From Pycnopodia helianthoides (Eukaryota > Echinodermata > Asteroidea > Forcipulatida > Asteriidae), in NCBI GenBank assembly GCA_032158295.1, contig CM063256.1, positions 14,740,953 to 14,804,952 on the forward strand: 64,000 bases of DNA. Direction: 5' to 3'. Positions within the stretch are counted from its first letter, which is position 1. Every line of letters begins with the position of its first letter. Under the pieces are notes generated by a model that saw only the letters and a list, made by a program, of their open reading frames with translations, ran no database searches and was not told the DNA's origin. Of the stretch, positions 26,126-38,256 are shown in pieces. The position numbers and the translations under genes are program-made.

Positions 26126-28128
26126 TGGTAAAGTTTCTTCGAACTGAAAAGGAAATGAAGCTGAACAAATCATGTCATTTCTAAATAGAGAAGTTTATAA
26201 CAAAAAAGAGTGCATTTTAACGCCTTATTTGGGTTCAAAAATTCACGGGCGGCATGCTGTGCCAATGAAGTCATTACGGGGGCATTGGGATGGCCGTATT
26301 CAGATTCGACAGCGGGAATTCGAGAGGTCTTTATTTTCATCTACTATTGACGTGAAGACTATCTGGGGCGTTTCGTCGAGGTTTAAAAGCAACTGAAGTT
26401 GCATTATTTTCTCTCCCATTGTTTGCCCCACAGGAAATGACATTTTGAACATAACCGAGAGGAGTTCAAATTTCACCCAGTGTGGGTCATTGTCCTTCCC
26501 CCCGTTTTCTTCTTCTTCTTAGGGAGGGGGGGGGGGTGTCATTAAAATTGATGATAGGAGGCCTAAACCGTCGTTGTTCTCTCTCTTTCTCCCCACACAC
26601 CTCCATAACAAAATGTTGGGCCAGGGGGGTGCATAAGTTCACGGAGGAATTCCGGTGTCATGTTTTGGTCTGTTTGGCATTTCCGTTGACTTCATTCCTA
26701 ACTCGGGGAACTATTTCATCCAAAAACTTTGCACAGCAAAAAATATGTAAGCGATGCTGATGCTGACCTAGGAAATTGTGTTTTTGTTTTGAGCAGCAGG
26801 TGAGACACGCTGTGCTGTCATGTAAATCGTTGACTGACTGCGACCAAAGTAAAAAAAAAACCAACAGTAACAACAATCATGTAGATATTTTTACACATGG
26901 TGTTACCGCAAACCGAATATATATTGATACCTCACCATGCAATGCCTCAAAACCCATAAACAATCAAGTATTGCTATATATCGTCCCTAGCGATAGACAA
27001 TAGTCCGTATCGCACTCGACTTTAAAGCACCGATTAAAACTGGCTGGGTGTAACAAAGAAAAAAAAACAACATTTAGAAACAATTTCAGGTATGTCCGGA
27101 GAGGGGTAGGTATGGGGTGCGTGACCCTCTCGGACCGACCAGTCATCGCTTTGTCTACACCGTCCATGCATACCCGCTTGGAATGGGCTCTCCTCTTCCT
27201 TCACTCCCACCACACACCCTGTTTAATTAGTACACCGTCGAATTAGCATCCACATGATTACAATGTTGTCATATTGGATAACCAAACAACAAAAAACTGT
27301 ACCATCACGCTCAAACCCATTATACGTGTACACACCTATCTATATGAATCTCAATAACATTATAAATTCACACGGCTTGTACAGATGTTATCCACCGTCA
27401 GGCTGACTGTGCACGATTATTAACTATACCCCCCCCCCCCAAAGTACCCCTCGATGCCGCTTTATTTTTTTGCAGAAAGGAAATGACCCTTTGTTACATA
27501 AACCGGTGCCCGCATTTTACATCCTTGTTTGGAGGTTGGACCCACGACTCTAATGGATCGCTGGGACCAGGGGGATATTTTCAATGCTAACTGCTAACCC
27601 AACGGGGTGCAAGGCTCAGTACATGAAAATCCACTCATGTCAAAGAGATCAACGACTGTTTAAGTTTACAGAGATAATTTTTGTTTTCGTTTTTTGTCTC
27701 TCATGTCTTCGTTTGGTGTTCATTACTTATTCAGATTTCTTTGCACTCACCAAAGGAATTTTACTTAGATATGGACCTTTAGCACCACCTTCTTTGGTCT
27801 TTGCTATATAAAAAAAATTGTTATTTTGAAAATGAAAGAGAGATAATCCTATATTGAAGCTATTAGGTGGAAAGGTCCCGACATTGGCCAAGTGCTGGAA
27901 ATATTTAGAATCAGAGATAGAGGGAAGAAACAGAATTGTATTTCCAATTGTTTTGTTCATTTGCTTGTTTGTTTTGTGTTAATTATATATATTTGTTATG
28001 ATGATGGTTCGTTGGTTGTTTTTTGGGGGGGAGCGGTTCTGAATAGTTATGATTGCAAATTTGAAAGGTTTACACATTTTGTAACATCACATAATAACGG
28101 GAACATGGATCCATTGATACCACAAACT
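26126..28128. other. No gene recognised
   Basis: Includes G11 at 26526 and a C run near 27429. 27220-27260 has TAATTAG and AATTAGC homeodomain-type cores close together. Chance frames only. Confidence 0.5.
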
Positions 28129-28503
28129 TTAAAGGCACATTACAGAATTGGTAATTGTAAAATATACTTTTGATCACAGATTTACATAAAACTTACACGG
28201 TCTAATGATGATGATAGTAGAAAATATCCTAGAAATATTTCTGGCTGAAATGCCATATTTGATGAGAAATAAATCAAACTAATTTCCGATTGGAGTTTAT
28301 CGCTCATGAGCGTTTTATTCATGCATTGTATAACACATGCAAATTTGTAAACGGTTTTGCACTATTTTCTCGTGACCCAGATGGCCGATCGATCTCAAAC
28401 TTCTACAGGTTTGTCAGTTTATGTATATGGTGGATTATATAAAGTGCTTACACTGCCAGCAACTGTTTTGTTAGCAAAAACCAATTCGGTAATGTTCCTT
28501 TAA
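28129..28503 (-). mobile_element. Family A TTAA element, copy A4
   Basis: Reverse orientation with TTAA at both ends. It is the most diverged copy: the left terminus reads AGGCACATTACAG and the right CCAATTCGGTAATG. The central palindrome has become perfect (CGCTCATGAGCG) by loss of its middle base. Confidence 0.82.
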
Positions 28504-28719
28504 ACAGTCAGAATAGAACATTAATGAATATTTAAACAGTTGTATTTTTTGTATTACCGACATGATACAATTCTATCTAGTCTGGTTCGTGGCCTTGCTG
28601 CATATAACTATAATGAATAAACTTTGGCAGAGACGCACTCCAATACTATACCAGCACATTTATGGGAGGAAAAACATGTGGGCGGTTTTACTATTCAGAC
28701 AAAAGACAGGAAGAGAGAG

Positions 28720-28851
28720 AAAGCAACAAACAAACAAACACCCCAACACCCCAACAGACAAACACACAAGACCAAACAACAACAACAACAACAACAAACA
28801 ATCACACAAACACCCCAATAGACAAAACACACAAACCCAAACAACAACAAC

Positions 28852-28897
<46 letters not shown>

Positions 28898-28930
28898 ACA
28901 AACACACAAACACCCCAACAGACAAAGAAT
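28720..28930. repeat. Compound (CAA)n / CACCCCAACAGACAAA repeat
   Basis: CAA runs (28775-28798 and 28838-28898) alternate with three copies of a segment like ACAAACACCCCAACAGACAA, giving a higher-order unit. The poly-Gln/Asn/Cys frames on both strands are artefacts. A short (CAAA)n run follows at 29033-29055. Confidence 0.93.
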
Positions 28931-29055
28931 GTCCAACAATGCACTGTACTTTGAAATGTACATAAGCAAACAAAACATGAAACAGTCATTCAATTATTAA
29001 TACAACAAATAGCAACCTCCCCTCCCAAAACAAGCAAACAAACAAACAAACAACC

Positions 29056-30776
29056 AAACCATTAACAAAGAATATAAAATACACTGCACTTTTAAAAAAT
29101 GTACAAAAGCAAACAAAACATGGAACAGTCGTAGTTTTCATTGGAATCCAATCAGTGTGACCACGCGAGCGGTCACGGGGGCCAAGGGGTTCTTCGACAC
29201 CAGGAACGAGCACGGCACGCGTCATAGATTAGATTTATGTGAGGATCATGCCGGACAGTCTGTGGGTACCAATAGGAACTGAAAGGCGAAAGAGGACACC
29301 CGCAGTGAGGGGGGTCGATTCTTGGCCCATCACTGTCCCACCATAGAGAGGAAAGGGCCTTTCTTTATGGTCCTACGGACTCTCTAAAGTTACCGGATGG
29401 TCCCCTCTTGTATTGTGACTTCAGAACAAAGCAGTGTTCAATAATAGCCAGGGCGAGGGGTGCAAATGCTTTCCCCCTCTCCCCCTCATAAAATAAGGGT
29501 ACTAACAGGCTACTGGGGATACCCAGCTGCTGTCCCTTTATCGACCTGCACTACGGCTGGGAGATCCGCCAACAAAGCAGTCTTCAACGTTAATTGCGTG
29601 TCCCTCTGTTTAAGATCTCTCAACAACAGAGGGGATGGAGAATGGTGCCATGGCAACAGCGGGTATCCATCAAAAATGTTATCGTTGTTTTTGCGGGTTC
29701 GTTTTGGAAACCAGTCTAATCCAGTAAATCTGCATAATGACTTGTTTTCAACCTTGTAGCCAGAGTTGTATTCACACGACCGTACACCCGAAGGATAAAG
29801 GTTGAGGATTTCTTGGTCGCATAATCTATTGAATACAAGCAGTCAACATCTCTGTCTTGCTCACTGCGATCATCAATACTGATTTAATGTATACACCAAA
29901 TTGGAACCAGACTTCTTTTTTTTTCGTATGGGGGTAAAAGTCGTAATGGCCACCGCAAATGAAAACAATGTACTATATGCCAAAGCCTAGGAAGTGTGCA
30001 ATAAAAACATCACTCCAAAGGTCATATCTTTAAACTCTGTTCTATGCTTTCATTTATAGAAATTAAAGGAAGTTCTTCTTCGATCAATGCAAACAGGAAA
30101 ATGTTTGTACAAAAAACAACGAGCATTGCCTCAGCACAAATGCTATTCATCTTGAGTTCCCATGACCCCGTGCTTGATGCTACTATGGGAATCACGTCGC
30201 CCCCCCCCCAAAAAAGCCACAATTTTGCAAAAAAAAACCACCCAAAAATCAGGTAAAATAAAATTCTTAATTACCTTGATGACAATTTTTGTAATTTTTC
30301 CCGAAAGCCTACTTCTAGTTACTAGCGATGGTAATTGTAATGCTCCCGTCGATTAGAAATCAATAAAAGTATGTCAACAAATTTGAATCTCCAAAACTCG
30401 CCTCAAGGCAACTTTTGGAGATCCAATCTTCCGCGGTGTACGTTCGTGAATGCTGCGGCCAGAGATATGCAATTGGAACCCGCTGTCACCTCGCCAAACG
30501 TGGATGGATTCGATTTTCTTGTGAAAATACCGCGACAGTTTGTTGCTCTTTTCTCAACAAGTAGACACTGTATTCTGCTGAAACTTTCACAGTGTGACTT
30601 TTATTGTGTCTTTTGATAATTTTGCCAATGGGGCCTAATCAGCATTGTTTTGACACAAAAAACCCATGACCCCAATCTTTAACTAATTATGCAGGACAAT
30701 GCCACATAAGGCTAACCCAACCATGCATGGGCAATTGATATTCAAAAGTTCGACCATGTTGTTTCCATTATCTCCA
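29056..30776. other. No gene recognised
   Basis: No repeat or motif recognised. The frame at 29460-29759 has no family features. Confidence 0.5.
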
Positions 30777-31020
30777 GGGCCCAATTTCATAGAGCTGCTA
30801 ACCACAACATTTTGCTTAGCATGAAATTCTTCATTGATAAAACCAGGATTACCAAACAAATTTTCCACGTAATTTTCAGGATAAGCAAACAGCAGCTGAA
30901 TACCAGAGTAACAAGCAATATGCAACACATGGACATTTGGCTGGGAACCCTGTTTTTATCGAGGAAGAAATTTCATGCTGAGCAAATTGTTGTGCTTAGC
31001 AGCTCGATGAAATTGGGCCC
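30777..31020. mobile_element. GGGCCC element, copy 1
   Basis: Starts GGGCCCAATTTCATAGAGCT and ends AGCTCGATGAAATTGGGCCC: inverted terminal repeats of about 24 bp. Internal CTTAGCATGAAATT/AATTTCATGCTGAGC also pairs. Two similar elements are at 33.8 and 47.9 kb. No coding capacity. Confidence 0.7.
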
Positions 31021-31116
31021 AGTTCACACAGGGGCAGCGTTTGACGATGACACTATACCATCAGCACCACCACCTCTCGATAAACCTTTCCCAATAACCT
31101 TTATCATCTACCCATC

Positions 31117-31190
31117 CATTTGGTCATGTTCCCCGTAATCGAGGCGAATATTCACCGCACAAAAAACGGAACCAGATTCAGATTTTAACC
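31117..31190 (-). repeat. Family H dispersed repeat, copy 3 (partial)
   Basis: The minus strand reads TCTGGTTCCGTTTTTTGTGC, GGTGAATATTCG, then ACGGGGAACATGACCAAATG. Lacks the CCGAGGCTGG end. Confidence 0.4.
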
Positions 31191-31429
31191 CTCTTGCTGT
31201 CTGACCATTCAATACCATTCACTGTGGTTTTGAATGATAAACTATGCCAGCCTGCAATATGATACCATGAGGGAATAGCATGTACACAGTACACAGTTAG
31301 TTCTGTGCACAGTTGTGCCACCGTACACAACCTTGGTAGTCGAATGGTTTCAAATGGTTGGTCAACTCACTGGAAAATGTTGCCAAGAGTCACTGACAGT
31401 AGGAGGGTTAAGGACCCCAATGGAAATAA

Positions 31430-31610
31430 GTCTAAGTTATTGGCTTTTTGGGGGGCTATCCTTGGATAATTTTGTGCTGTGTTTTACTTGTGTTCTGTTT
31501 TGGTTAATATTACTTCATTGTCTTTTCTCCTGTTGTTGTGTACATGTATGTATTTTTGGCATGTTCTTGCTGTATTTTTATCCGAATAAATTCAATCAAT
31601 CAATCAATCA
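31430..31610 (+). mobile_element. Probable retroelement 3' end with (CAAT)n tail
   Basis: T-rich sequence leading to TATCCGAATAAATTCAATCA and four to five CAAT units at about 31591-31610. A terminal simple repeat after a polyadenylation-like AATAAA is characteristic of some non-LTR elements and their SINE partners. No frame was recognised. Confidence 0.4.
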
Positions 31611-31688
31611 GCCGGTTACATGATTCGGATTGGGGGGAAAATCGAAGATGGCCTCATCATTAAAATTAGGGGGAAAAACTCAAACAAA

Positions 31689-31923
31689 CATGTTTAGCGT
31701 CCTGCCTTTTTGAAAAAAAAGGAAGGAGGAGGCCCTTTTTAAAAAAAGGCCGGGCTTTTTTTCACGATAGTTGCCAGCTTTTTTCGGTGTGTTCAAGTCT
31801 GAAAATACAAACTTATTTGTTCTAAAAATCGTAAGAGATCGTTTAAACTTATCTCTTTTTTCGTTATAAAAAAAAAGAAAAAAAGGAGGCGGCCTCTAAA
31901 AGCGGGTGGGACGGCTAAACATG
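31689..31923. mobile_element. Putative MITE with CATGTTTAGC termini
   Basis: Left end CATGTTTAGCGTCCTGCC; the right end in reverse complement reads CATGTTTAGCCGTCCCACC. The interior is T/A-rich with GGAGGAGGCCC and GGAGGCGGCCTC near the two sides. Single copy in the window. Confidence 0.45.
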
Positions 31924-32166
31924 ATATGTTTTTTGGCCTGAAGGGTTACTCAACCGAAACACGTACCAAATTGTTAGGAGACCGCACTTCCTGGTTCTTA
32001 ACGAGAAAGGAACATCGAGTCCTCAGAAAAATAATCTCTCATAATTATATGCATTGAAGGGAAGTAAAGGTGGTTATTCTGTAATTGTTTGAAGGCCAAG
32101 TTGTGGTTTGGTGTACACCATTCGTCAAACGCAAATAAGAACAGTCACGTATTTGTTTTAAATAAC

Positions 32167-32188
32167 ACGTTATCTGACAAGATAACGT
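32167..32188. other. Short perfect hairpin
   Basis: ACGTTATCT-GACA-AGATAACGT, nine perfect pairs and a four-base loop. No terminator or gene is adjacent to give it a role. Confidence 0.5.
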
Positions 32189-32391
32189 AAACAATCTTCA
32201 TAATTGTATTGCCTTCAATTTTAGTAGCTTTTAAACGAGTTAATTATCACTAATAATATTGGTATTATTAGTTGCTGGAAATAAAAGCAAGGATTCCTCA
32301 AAGGCGAACTTAATCACAGTCACTCGGAAGCCTGAGGAACTCTGATGTAGGCAATGAACTAGAAACACTGAGGTAAGCCCCCCTCTTCCAC

Positions 32392-32588
32392 GATAAGTGT
32401 TCTGGGTTCTTGTACGTGCACTGCCATGCCACAAAGTATACGGGACTAAAGGACAAAGCAATTATGGTAAAAGCAACTTGCTCAAAAGACACACAAGAGC
32501 ATCTTGACCCACCAGGCCGGGAATCGAACCCACACTCGGTGTTTGAGCTAAAGAACTACGGTGCACTAGAACGGTCGGCAACGACGCT
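32392..32588 (-). mobile_element. tRNA-derived SINE, second copy of the Leu-like type
   Basis: Same architecture as the 1.6 kb copy: the minus-strand B box appears as GGGAATCGAACCC (about 32519-32531), with GCAACTTGCTCAAAAGACAC upstream on the plus strand, matching the TGCCTTGCTCAAGAACAC block. Head and body are diverged. Confidence 0.6.
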
Positions 32589-32666
32589 CCTTAGTACTAG
32601 TGACTTATTACCACATTCTCCGATTATTGTCAAACAAAATGAACCGGTTTTGTATTATTATTCCAA

Positions 32667-32824
32667 TAGACCCCCTTGCATATGAGGTCAAAAGCCCCCC
32701 AAACAGTCCCTTCACTGAGGTCAATGAAGAGCTTTCATTGGCTGAGAGCCGCGCGCAGCGCGTATACGCGTTCACGTTTCCAGTGTTTGTCATCAAAGAT
32801 GGCGGCCATTGCAAAGGGGTCTAT
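32667..32824. mobile_element. Mariner-like MITE, family E copy 2
   Basis: Inverted ends TAGACCCCCTTGCA and TGCAAAGGGGTCTA. It contains GCGCGCAGCGCGTATACGCG and AAGATGGCGGCC, counterparts of the GC-rich block and ATGGCGG motif of copy 1. No open frame of interest. Confidence 0.65.
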
Positions 32825-33413
32825 AATGCAGCTTGATAAACGGAATAGCTGAATATCAAATTAATTGTTGATTTCGATGAAAACGGAGGTACTTAAACGA
32901 TAACTCGTCTTATATCAGTTTTCCCATAAGACAATAACTGTACATTCCTCCCCTACACCCATAAGGCGTACGACCGGGGAGGGGGAGGGGGCAACTGGCC
33001 ATCCAAATTCGGTCAAAACTGTAAGGAAAATTCGTTCACAGCTAATTCAGGCATAGCTAGAAGACAACATTGACCAAAAAAGCAAAATAACTTGTTATTA
33101 GAAATTGGGACTTGGATTTCTATCTTTGTAAAATTTAATTTCGTGCAACTTAACCCCTCCCCCCAACCACAGAGTCCTCATCAGCCAAAATAAGACACCA
33201 GTCGATGCTTCCGTGAACCCACTACCAGCACTAACGGTAGCCTAGGCTCTGTCTAGTGTCTACACATTTTTGGTAATTAAAATTACCTGAAACAATATCC
33301 GGACGCCATTTGCAAGTTAAATTCGAATCATGTCTGATACAATGCCGCGATTGGTCAGAGTGTAAATCGCTCGATTTGGAGTTCCTCGAAATGAAGACAG
33401 TATTGCCAGCGGT

Positions 33414-33770
33414 TTAAAGGCAGTGGATACTTTTGGTAACTACTCCAGAAATAAATTACCATAGAACTTACTTGGTATAAAGGAGCACATGATGACTGCT
33501 GTGAGAAACAACTCCCTCTGAAGTAATGTAGTTTTTATAGAAGGGGTAATTTCTCACTAAATCATTTGAATGTGAGAAAGGCTTCAGTTTCTTAGGCATT
33601 TGAAAGCACAGAATTCTATGCAACAAGGGTGTTTTTTATTTCATTATTTTATTGCAACTTTGAAGACCAATTGAGCCCAAATTTTCACAGGTTGTTATTT
33701 TATGCATAATGTTGGGATACACCGTAAGCATACTAGTCTCTGACAATTACCAAAAAGTTATCCATAGTTA
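33414..33770 (-). mobile_element. Family B TTAA element, copy B2 (degraded right end)
   Basis: Left end TTAA-AGGCAGTGGATACTTTTGG, then the usual B blocks (CTCCCTCTGAAGTAATGTAG, CAAGGGTGTTTTTT) and the core in reverse (33650-33702). The right terminus is decayed: TTACCAAAAAGTTATCCATAG stands where GTGTCCAGTGTCTTTAA is expected. Confidence 0.72.
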
Positions 33771-33847
33771 CACCTATGACAATAGACCTGTTACTCACGA
33801 GACCTTCGTTGATTCATATTAAATATCACCCATACCCTTTAGAATCT

Positions 33848-34049
33848 GGGCTGAATTTCATAGAGCTGCTTAAGCACAACAAGTAGCTCAGCACAACAAA
33901 ATTATGCTTAGGCCTACCAGAATAAGGTAACCGCCCAAGCTACCATGTCACATGTACAATTTGTGACTGGTTTCCTGCTGATCTCTGCTGAGCAGAACAT
34001 TGTTAAGCAATATTTTCTGCTTAATAAGCAGCTCTATGAAACTGGGCCC
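33848..34049. mobile_element. GGGCCC element, copy 2
   Basis: Ends GGGCTGAATTTCATAGAGCT and AGCTCTATGAAACTGGGCCC. Shares GCTTA-CCAGAATAAGGT and TGTTAAGCAATATTTTCTGC with copy 3. Confidence 0.68.
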
Positions 34050-35122
34050 TAATTGTGACTCTATTCACAATCTTGATGCTTACTTCCATTCGGTAGTCAT
34101 AACAACCGACCAGAGATTGTCAATGATGCAATACTTGACGAAATTGAACTTAATTCCGTTCCCTTTTTCAAATGCCATCAAAACACAATGTTCGACGCCA
34201 ATGGGAGCTTTTTGAAAAGCGCCAAATCCCATGAACCGCTCCTTTAACAGACTTGCAAACCGATTCAAACAGTTTCGTCTATAAAAAGACATTTGTCATG
34301 GATTCAAAAAGTGTGGGATATGAAATGTTTTTCAAATCTGTTACAGTTTCTTTCTCCACCTGGAGGTCTCAGATCGCGTGTACCTCCGGTCTTTGCAACT
34401 CACCAAGGTAAAAAGGAAGTCTACGAATTCCCGGAGGTAAACTTATTGACGTCACAATTCACGGGAATTCTCGTTCGGGCCCCGAGAAGTTATAGCCCAC
34501 GGAGGAATTGGCATACACAAATAGGCATAGGCTCGCATGTGACCATATACGGAACTTACATAAATGATATCAATGGAATTCGCTGTGACGTTGATGTTCT
34601 TATTGTATACTCTGGTTCATGGCTTAGCTGCAGTACGGAACGGGATGCCCGAAGCGCCACACTGTTCAGGCCGTGCGGAGTTCATGATTCAAGCTTCTTC
34701 TAAAAATATCAAAAAACTGGTTCGATAAAAAAAGGTACCGATGTTCGTCTTTAATATGAACGCGTCCAAGTCATTTTTGTAAACTATTTAAGAACATGAT
34801 ATGGACAACAGCATTACGTTGTGGCTGACGACATTCGTTCAAACAGTCTAGGTTTCATCACAAAAATATTGAAATTCTAAAACTTGGATCATCGCGAAGT
34901 TATTGAAAGAAAGCCTGCTTTAAAAAAAACCTGTTTGCATACACTGGACTCTGCACAACAATGTAGGCCTGCGTGTGTAAATCATTTTACACTCAGTACT
35001 TTTCCCAAGTCCTGTGAAGAAGAAAAAAATCCACAGATTCGGGAAAGTATACTGAGTATACAGTGCTTTACACATCGGTGTATGGGTAAAACCAAATAAT
35101 ATTCTTTATCCCCGATGCAAAT
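34050..35122. other. Unique sequence with one orphan open frame
   Basis: The 136-codon frame at 34293-34703 (plus) has no recognised domain, no clear splice sites and no neighbour supporting it. It is listed for orientation only. Confidence 0.4.
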
Positions 35123-35511
35123 TTAAAGACACTGGACACCTTTGGTGATTGTCAAAGACCAGTCTTCTCACTTGGTGTATCTCAACATATGCACAAAATA
35201 ACAAACCTGTGAAAATTTGAAATCAATTGGTCGTCGAAGTTGCGAGATAACAATGGAAGAAAAACACACCCTTGTCACACGAAGTTGTGTGCTTTCAGAT
35301 GCTTGATTTCGAGACCTCAAGCGTGAGGTCTCAAAATCAATTCAAATATTTTACTGAGAAATTACTTCTTTCTCAAAAACTACGTTACTTCAGAGGGAGC
35401 CGTTTCTCACAATGTTTTATACTATCAACAGCTCTCCATTGCTCGTTACCAAGTAAGTTTTTATGCTAACAATTATTTTGAGCAATTACCAACAGTGTCC
35501 AGTGCCTTTAA
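35123..35511 (+). mobile_element. Family B TTAA element, copy B3
   Basis: Left end TTAA-AGACACTGGACACC, right end GTGTCCAGTGCCT-TTAA. Core in forward orientation at 35201-35248. The central palindrome is GAGACCTCA-AGCG-TGAGGTCTC (35311-35332). Apart from a few changes it is the reverse complement of B1, 29 kb away. Confidence 0.82.
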
Positions 35512-35657
35512 CATACATTAAAATGTAGACCTGCATCATGGAACGTGTTTTCAACGATATCTCCATCTTTGCACACATTATACCCAGCTGTATTCGGACG
35601 ACATAAGATATCGACAAAAATCTAAATCAAGTAAATCTACAGACAATTACTTGTAAC

Positions 35658-36043
35658 TTAAAGGAACATTACAGCATTGGTAATTGTAAAATATACTTTT
35701 TGATCACAGATTTACATAAAACTTACACGGTCCAATGATGATGATAGTAGAAAACATCCCTTGAAATATTTCTGTCTGAAATGCCATAGTTGATGAGAAA
35801 TGAATAAACTAACTTGCCGATTGGAGTTTATCGCTCAGTGAGCGTTTTATTCATTTGTTGAATCTATATGGTTTCATGCAAAATGTGTAATCGGTTTTTC
35901 ATTATTTTCTCGTCACCCAGACGGCCGATCGATCTCAAACTTCTACAGGTTTGTCAGTTTATGTATACGGTGGATTACATAAAGTGCTTACACTGCCAGC
36001 AACTGTTTTGTTAGCAAAAACCAATTCTGTAATGTTCCTTTAA
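35658..36043 (-). mobile_element. Family A TTAA element, copy A5
   Basis: Reverse orientation with intact TTAA at both ends. The left terminus has one change (ACAGCATTGG). All internal blocks are present, including CGCTCAGTGAGCG and the common core. Confidence 0.86.
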
Positions 36044-36334
36044 TGGCGCCGATGACAACTGGAAGTTCACAACCGCTTTAACGTGGATTGTGGACGGCTA
36101 AGGAAGACACATGTTTGTGGGATGTGGAGAAGATTGACACTGACTCAAAAGAAGATAAGAAGAGTTTATTAAAATGATCATTCATGGGTGCATCCGGTGT
36201 TCACTCCCCTCCCCCCCCCCTCGCCAAGTGCAGAAACTCTTATCTGATAATCACATCATAAATATGTTGCTCGGTGTCATTTTCTCATCATGTTGCAAAA
36301 AAAACCAGTCATATGACTGTTTGCGCATAATAAC

Positions 36335-36440
36335 GTTATAATGATACGGAGCATTTATATAGCGCTACTACGAAGAACAGAGGGCGTCACAGGAAACGAG
36401 AACAAAACATAAACAAACGAATTAGGATTGGTTGTGGATT
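36335..36440 (-). mobile_element. Possible LINE/SINE 3' tail
   Basis: The minus strand reads GCGCTATATAAATGCTCCG then TATCATTATAAC. GCGCTATATAAATG is a common L2-like 3' end. Extent unknown. Confidence 0.35.
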
Positions 36441-38025
36441 CATTATTCGTAGATCAACAATGAACACACAGTATAAAATGTATGCATATCTGATGGGTCA
36501 ACTTTTCATTTATGTCGTCAGCAAGGTTATTATTCTCGGGAACATGACACCGGCTTAAGTCTTGTTATATTAAAACGAAAGAATCACATAACAGTGAGAG
36601 TAACACCCACAATAACCATATAAGGTCAACCGAACTGTCCGAATGAACACGCCGTCCTTCGCAATCCCATCAGGCGACCACTAACACATTGTTATATCAA
36701 CAATAAGGTTGACACAGCAATCCTGACTCTAAATGGACTTGGGCACATCATCAACGTCATGGAACCTGATGCTCGAGTAAACCATGGCTCAGCGCATTCT
36801 AGTTTCCTTGCCGTGTAAAGCACTGCGGTAGGACTTTCTACCGTTTAAAAATAGACAACGCTCCATCGAAAGAGATGACCCGTTGTAGCCTGGTACCGCA
36901 CCAGGTCGTGGAGTGCCCGGCCTCTCTGTGGTGTGGTGCGCAAGTAATGAAACAATTAACTCTCCCGTGAAGAGATTTTTTATCCGAACGAAATGCATCT
37001 TAGATCTCACGGTCGAGTTGACTCCGAGTTGACCTCTTACTACATACGGGGCATTAGAAATGATTGAATGACGATATTAAGAGCAACATCGACCCGTGAC
37101 AATATCAATCCGAACACGCCGAGCCGAATCGGAGTCCGCAATGTGGGGCGATGTGCAGTCCCACATCACTTCAGGGGGTTTCCTTGCCATGGTAACCGAT
37201 CACCATGGTAACCAAGGCCCACTTCGACTTCATTAACTAAAACAGGCACCTCATTTAATATGCACCAAGAAAGATGAAAATCAAAATCAACAAATTCAGT
37301 AGATCAGCTTTTGAAGACATAATTGTAAAATTGATGTCAACAATCACGGTCAAATGCTTGTAGAGTGATCTGAGCCCCAAAATATCTACCATAACTTGTT
37401 GTGCAACAACACAGCGAATCGGCTGCCCAACACTATAAGGCCTAACCAGGAAACTCGAGGTGGAAGCTGAAGACGAACGAAAGGCAAAGAGAGAAGTCAC
37501 GTGATAGAAAGATAACTTAATATCGCCTGGTTGAGATAGAATGCTTTCTTAATGTTATTGTTTTTTGTGTATAAATGTCTCTGAGAGCACAATTGAATTT
37601 GCCACTTTCGTTGTTGTCCCTTCCAATTGCAAAAAGAACAAACACTACAGGAAAAGGCATTTATCGCCTCCGCGTGAATGCGTTACATACTAAAGCAGAC
37701 CAGAGGAGCTTTTCAAACACAAGCACAAGGGGACACAACTTGCAACTCTTCCAAAAACGGCCCCACAGGGGACGAAATTCAAGGGGAAAACTTCTTCTCC
37801 CAACGAGTTCCTGAGTTGTGGAATTACAATCTTCCCGAAAATGCTGTCAATGTGAAAAACAACCAGGCTATTGACACAGCCTATTGCCAAATCAGGCTTC
37901 GTGGACATTGAATCTTCTGATCAATAGAGCAACAAGTTCAATCGAAAGTTTGACAAGTTCTGGAAAGAAAATGGATATCTGGGTACTAAAGGGCTTTAAC
38001 CTATAAATTTCACCCATCAATCCTT
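36441..38025. other. No gene recognised
   Basis: Unique-looking sequence. ATGGTAACC is repeated at about 37189 and 37204 (CATGGTAACCGATCACCATG is a near-palindrome). Confidence 0.5.
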
Positions 38026-38057
<32 letters not shown>

Positions 38058-38069
38058 CGTACGTAAGTA

Positions 38070-38108
<39 letters not shown>

Positions 38109-38115
38109 TAAGTAC

Positions 38116-38150
<35 letters not shown>

Positions 38151-38256
38151 GGTACGTACGTAAGTAAGTATGTAAGTAAGTAAGTAAGTAAGGAAGTAAG
38201 CAAGCAAGCAAGTAAGTAAGTAAGTAAATAAATAAGCAAGTTGGCAAGTAAGTAAG
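38026..38256. repeat. (TAAG)n microsatellite
   Basis: About 230 bp of tetranucleotide repeat with scattered TACG, TAAA and CAAG variants. It produces spurious Leu-Thr-Tyr frames on the minus strand. Confidence 0.97.

Noticed and set aside
28562..29000. Gln/Asn/Cys-rich frames on both strands
   Set aside because: They are translations of the (CAA)n compound microsatellite.
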